Source: Inquilinus limosus_F
GTDB lineage: Bacteria; Pseudomonadota; Alphaproteobacteria; DSM-16000; Inquilinaceae
NCBI RefSeq assembly: GCF_051487185.1
Contig: NZ_JAHVDK010000030.1
Coordinates: 1-64,000, forward strand
Direction of reading: 5' to 3'
DNA: 64,000 bases
In this document: positions 60,858 through 64,000 of the stretch, one piece after another
Position numbering within the stretch: position 1 is the stretch's first letter
Layout: every line of letters starts with the position of its first letter
Made by a program: the position numbers and the translations under genes
Notes under the pieces: generated by a model
What the model saw: only the letters and a program-made list of their open reading frames with translations
Databases searched by the model: none
What the model was told of the DNA's origin: nothing

Positions 60858-60880
60858 CCGGACCCGGCCCCACGGTCCGG
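60858..60880. terminator. Hairpin between convergent peptidase and regulator genes
   Basis: CCGGACC (60858-60864) and GGTCCGG (60874-60880) form a perfect 7-bp stem with a 9-nt loop midway between the two convergent stops. No U-tract; it is a probable bidirectional terminator. Confidence 0.5.
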
Positions 60881-60893
60881 TCGCGACGGCCCG

Positions 60894-61502
60894 TCAGATC
60901 GTGAACAGGGAACGGAGGGTCCCCTCCAGGCCGGGATCGGGGCTGGAGCAGACGCAGATGATGGTCGCGTCGCTCTCGCCCACCGAAACGAAGCCGTGGC
61001 CCATGGTGCTGTCGATGTAGATGCTGCCGCCCTTCTCCAGCCGCACCGGGGCGTAGTGGTCGGTGTGCACCTCGATCGTCCCCTCAAGGACGTAGATGAA
61101 CTCCTCCCCCGAATGGCGGACCAGAGGACCGAACTCGGCGATGTCGCGGGTCTTGACCTTGGCGATCACCGGCACCATCCGCTTCCGCTGCAGCTCGGTG
61201 CAGAGATAGAGGTAGTCGTAGTTCGGAGTGACCTGGAGCAGCCCCTCCTCCGGCTGGCTGATCGATCGCCGCGCCAGCGCCGTTCCCGCCCCCGCCGGCG
61301 TCGACAGCAGCTCGGCCAGGTTGATGCCCAGCCCCTCGCTGATCTGCAGCAGCTTGTCGTAGGTCAGCGACATCTGGTCGTTCTCGACCTTCGACAGGGT
61401 CGAGACCGCGACCCCGGTCCGCTGATTGACGTCTTGAAGCGTCCACCCGTGCCGGCGCCGCAGCGCCTTCAGGCATTCCCCAAGCTTGGGCTGACTGGAC
61501 AT
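60894..61502 (-). CDS. XRE-type regulator with C-terminal cupin domain
   Basis: This 202-residue protein has an N-terminal helix-turn-helix (LKALRRRHGWTLQDVNQRTG, VAVSTLSKVEN) and a C-terminal cupin_2 domain (HSGEEFIYVLEGTIEVH, GHGFVSVGESDA). This layout is common in regulators of amine and amino-acid catabolism. The start at 61502 is set by homology; a longer frame upstream lacks it. It diverges from the flavin oxidoreductase gene, with an inverted repeat between. Confidence 0.88.
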   Translation of the reverse strand: MSSQPKLGECLKALRRRHGWTLQDVNQRTGVAVSTLSKVENDQMSLTYDKLLQISEGLGINLAELLSTPAGAGTALARRSISQPEEGLLQVTPNYDYLYLCTELQRKRMVPVIAKVKTRDIAEFGPLVRHSGEEFIYVLEGTIEVHTDHYAPVRLEKGGSIYIDSTMGHGFVSVGESDATIICVCSSPDPGLEGTLRSLFTI

Positions 61503-61578
61503 ACATGGTACCGGAGCCGATTGATGGTCGACCACCCTATGTCGGGCACCAAGCTTATCGCAACAACCATTAATTTTC

Positions 61579-61603
61579 TTATGTGACAAACTGTTTGACA
61601 TAA
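61579..61603. promoter_or_regulatory. Inverted repeat over TTGACA between regulator and flavin oxidoreductase
   Basis: TTATGT (61579-61584) and ACATAA (61598-61603) flank CAAA-CTG-TTTG (61587-61597), giving an imperfect palindrome. It contains a perfect -35 TTGACA (61595-61600) for the plus-strand gene. It is a candidate operator of the XRE/cupin protein; a weak -10 TACAGT lies near 61616. Confidence 0.5.
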
Positions 61604-61644
61604 ACGCTATGGCCTTACAGTCTTCGGGCAAAGGGAGGCTGCGG

Positions 61645-62808
61645 ATGGATGTCGTCGACATCGCCGTGATCGGGGGAGGCATTGCCGGCGCGTCGCTGGC
61701 CCGGGCCGCTGCGGACGGATGTCGGGTGCTGCTGCTGGAACGCGAGGGTCAGCCCGGGTATCACTCCAGCGGCCGGTCCGCCGCCCTGTTCTCCGAAACC
61801 TATGGCAACGCCGTGGTGCGCGCCCTGTCGACGGGCAGCCGCGATTTCTTCCGTTCCCCGCCAGAGGATTTCGCAGGCTTCGTCCTGACCCGCCCGCGCG
61901 GCGCCATGCATGTCGGCCGGCCGGGCCAGGAGGGTACGATCCGCAGCCGGGCAGAGGCGCTGGCGGCGCTGGTCCCGAGCGTGCGCGAGATCGGCGCCGC
62001 GGAGGCCGTCGCCCGAGTGCCGGTGCTGCAGCCGCACCGCGTCGCCGGCGCGGTGTTCGAGCCGGAGGCGCTGGACATCGACACCAACGGCCTGCTGCAG
62101 GGGTCGCTGCGCGGCCTGCGCCGGCGCGGCGGCGAGGTCCGCACCGGGGCCGAGGTCACGGCGCTGGCGCCGCTGCCCGGAGGCGGCTGGCGGATCGAGA
62201 CCGCGGCCGGCCCGGTCGAGGCCGGCGTCGTGGTCAACGCCGCCGGGTCCTGGGCCGACGCGATCGCCGCCCTGGCCGGGGTCGCGCCAGTCGGGCTGGT
62301 GCCGAAGCGGCGCACCGCCTTCCTGTTCGACGCACCGGGCCACGCCGTCGACGAGTGGCCGCTGGTGGTCGACCTGGACGAGACCTTCTACTTCAAGCCG
62401 GATGCCGGCAAGCTGCTGGGCTCCCCCGCCGACGAGACCCCGAGCCCGCCCTGCGACGCGCAGCCGGAGGAGATCGACGTCGCCGTCGCGGTCGACCGGA
62501 TCGAGACCGCGACCACGCTGAGGATCCGGCGCTTGACGCATCGCTGGGCCGGGCTGCGCAGCTTCGTCGCCGACAAGACGCCGGTGCTGGGCTTCGACCC
62601 GGAGGCGCCGGGCTTCTTCTGGTGCGCCGGCCAGGGCGGCTACGGCTTCCAGACCGCACCGGCCTTGGCCTGGCTGGGCGCGGCCCTGCTGCGCGGCGAT
62701 GCCGTTCCCGAGGATCTCGCCCGGCTGGGCATCACCGCCGCCGCCCTTTCCCCCGGCCGCTTCCGGGCGGGTGCAGGCGGCGCCATCGAGACGGAGGTGC
62801 ATCCGTGA
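61645..62808 (+). CDS. FAD-dependent amine/D-amino-acid oxidoreductase (DAAO fold)
   Basis: This 387-residue flavoprotein has the FAD motif VIGGGIAGAS near the N-terminus, an HSSGRSAALFSE stretch as in many DAAO-family dehydrogenases, and the C-terminal FFWCAGQGGYGFQTAP. It probably oxidises an amino or hydroxy acid to a keto acid. With an M55 D-aminopeptidase next door, a D-amino acid is a sensible guess. It starts at the ATG at 61645 after GGGAGG. Its stop overlaps the GTG of the next gene. Confidence 0.87.
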   Translation: MDVVDIAVIGGGIAGASLARAAADGCRVLLLEREGQPGYHSSGRSAALFSETYGNAVVRALSTGSRDFFRSPPEDFAGFVLTRPRGAMHVGRPGQEGTIRSRAEALAALVPSVREIGAAEAVARVPVLQPHRVAGAVFEPEALDIDTNGLLQGSLRGLRRRGGEVRTGAEVTALAPLPGGGWRIETAAGPVEAGVVVNAAGSWADAIAALAGVAPVGLVPKRRTAFLFDAPGHAVDEWPLVVDLDETFYFKPDAGKLLGSPADETPSPPCDAQPEEIDVAVAVDRIETATTLRIRRLTHRWAGLRSFVADKTPVLGFDPEAPGFFWCAGQGGYGFQTAPALAWLGAALLRGDAVPEDLARLGITAAALSPGRFRAGAGGAIETEVHP

Positions 62809-64000
62809 GGATCTTCATCGCCGCCCTGGTCACCGAGACCAACACCTTCTCGCCGCTGCCCACCGGCGCCGCCAGCTTCTATGCCCCCGAGACTTACCGG
62901 CGGCGCGACGCCAGCCTGGACGACACGGCGGCCGAGACGATCTGCCAGAAGACCTGGCGCCGGCTGGCCGAGCGCGACGGGCATGAGGTGGTCGAGAGCG
63001 TCACCGCCATCGCCCAGCCGGCCGGACGCGCCATCCGGTCGCTCTATGAGAGCCTGCGCGACGACATCCTGGACGATCTGCGGCGCGCCGGGCCGGTCGA
63101 TATCGTGCTGCTGCTGATGCACGGCGCGATGGTGGCGGACGGCTATGACGACTGTGAGGGCGACACCGCCGAGCGGGTGCGCGCGATCGTCGGCCCCGAT
63201 GTGCCGGTCGGGATGGAGCTGGACCTGCACTGCCACCTGACCGACCGGATGATCGAGGCCTGCACCGCGATCATCGGCTTCAAGGAATACCCGCACACCG
63301 ACATGGAGCCGCGGGCGGTCGAGCTGTACGAGCTGTGCTTGCGCGCCCGCCGCGGCGAGATCCGGCCGGTGATGGCGCTGCACGACTGCCGCATGATCAG
63401 CATGTGGCGCACCCCGGTGGAGCCGATGCGCGGCCTCGTCGACCGCATGCAGGCGCTGGAGGGCCGCGACGGTATCCTGTCCGTCACCTTCGGCCACGGC
63501 TTCCCCTGGGGCGATGTCGAGGATGTCGGCGCGCGGATGCTGGTGGTCGCCGACGGCGACCGCGACCGGGCCCGCCGGGTGGCCGAGGATCTGGGGCGGG
63601 AGATCTGGGAGCTGCGCCACGCCACGGCGACGCCGCACGACACGGTGGACGAGGCGCTGGACCATGCGCTGGCGGCGCCGCGCGGCCCGGTGGTGCTGGC
63701 CGACGTGGCCGACAACGCCGGCGGCGGCGCGCCCGGCGACAGCACCTTCATCCTGCGCCGGATCATCGACCGCGGCATCGGCAACGTGGTCAGCGGCTGC
63801 TACTGGGACCCGCAGGCGGTGGCGCTGTGCGAGGAGGCCGGCGAAGGCGCCAGCTTCGACCTGCGCATCGGCGGCAAATGCGGCCCGGCCTCCGGCGACC
63901 CGGTCGATCTGCGGGTCACGGTCAAGCGCGTGCTGCCGGCCCTGGTCCAGACCGGGCTGAGCGAGGACTGGGCGCCGCTGGGCCGCGGCGTGTGGGTGCA
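62805..64000 (+). CDS. M81 family metallopeptidase, MlrC-like (partial, runs off the right edge)
   Basis: The protein begins at a GTG overlapping the upstream TGA and reads VRIFIAALVTETNTFSPLPTG, the M81 start. It continues with LLLMHGAMVADGYDDCEGD, MELDLHCHLTD and FKEYPHTDMEPRA, which supply Asp/His zinc ligands. The best-known member, MlrC, cleaves linearised microcystin, but most relatives act on other peptides or amides. About 398 codons are inside the window; roughly 90-100 more are expected. It is translationally coupled to the flavin oxidoreductase. Confidence 0.9.
   Translation, partial: MRIFIAALVTETNTFSPLPTGAASFYAPETYRRRDASLDDTAAETICQKTWRRLAERDGHEVVESVTAIAQPAGRAIRSLYESLRDDILDDLRRAGPVDIVLLLMHGAMVADGYDDCEGDTAERVRAIVGPDVPVGMELDLHCHLTDRMIEACTAIIGFKEYPHTDMEPRAVELYELCLRARRGEIRPVMALHDCRMISMWRTPVEPMRGLVDRMQALEGRDGILSVTFGHGFPWGDVEDVGARMLVVADGDRDRARRVAEDLGREIWELRHATATPHDTVDEALDHALAAPRGPVVLADVADNAGGGAPGDSTFILRRIIDRGIGNVVSGCYWDPQAVALCEEAGEGASFDLRIGGKCGPASGDPVDLRVTVKRVLPALVQTGLSEDWAPLGRGVWV

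Overview
This 64 kb window is GC-rich bacterial DNA with dense, overlapping operons. The mix of ABC importers, GntR-type regulators, GMC oxidoreductases and rhizobial-type vitamin B6 catabolism genes suggests an alphaproteobacterium, perhaps of the Rhodospirillales/Azospirillales or Rhizobiales. The genus cannot be fixed from the sequence. No integrase, transposase, phage structural gene or CRISPR array was seen.

Layout. 1-2.4 kb: a partial SDR, a broken SDR remnant and a DEAD-box RNA helicase. 2.9-4.3 kb: a tight array of eleven tRNA genes with an unusually compact RNase P RNA between the first two. 4.4-12.9 kb: miscellaneous metabolic genes (reductase-like protein, alpha/beta hydrolase with a flavin disulfide reductase, PEBP protein, flavin-Rieske oxidoreductase, ketoglutaric semialdehyde dehydrogenase, Clp1-like polynucleotide kinase) and a xanthine dehydrogenase tail remnant. 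13.0-32.3 kb: a vitamin B6 degradation island. 32.3-43.0 kb: two divergent operons for a deoxysugar or sugar acid, probably L-rhamnose-like, with RhaM and RhmD homologues and a ribose-type ABC importer. 43.0-52.1 kb: a GntR-creatininase-ketopantoate reductase-like-SDR operon divergent from a complete Dpp-type importer. 52.3-64.0 kb: a second Dpp-type importer with an S12 serine hydrolase, an M55 D-aminopeptidase, a cupin-type XRE regulator, a flavin amine oxidase-like enzyme and a partial M81 (MlrC-like) metallopeptidase, which together look like peptide or D-amino-acid scavenging.

The most interesting region is the vitamin B6 island. Pyridoxine 4-oxidase, pyridoxamine-pyruvate aminotransferase, pyridoxal 4-dehydrogenase, 4-pyridoxolactonase, a 4-pyridoxate dehydrogenase candidate and the FHMPC dehydrogenase are all recognisable and match the Mesorhizobium loti pathway down to 3-hydroxy-2-methylpyridine-4,5-dicarboxylate. 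The known later enzymes (decarboxylase, flavin ring-opening oxygenase, amidohydrolase) are absent from the window. In their place sit a gentisate/salicylate-type cupin dioxygenase, an LVIVD propeller protein, a RidA-type imine deaminase and a GST. This suggests a different ring-cleavage route. Two ABC importers, one of the NMT1/THI5 type and one of the BMP type, are interleaved with the enzymes and are candidate carriers for B6 vitamers or their pyridine products.

The second highlight is the tRNA array with its roughly 281-nt RNase P RNA, in which P3 is reduced to a tiny hairpin while the catalytic core sequences are kept.
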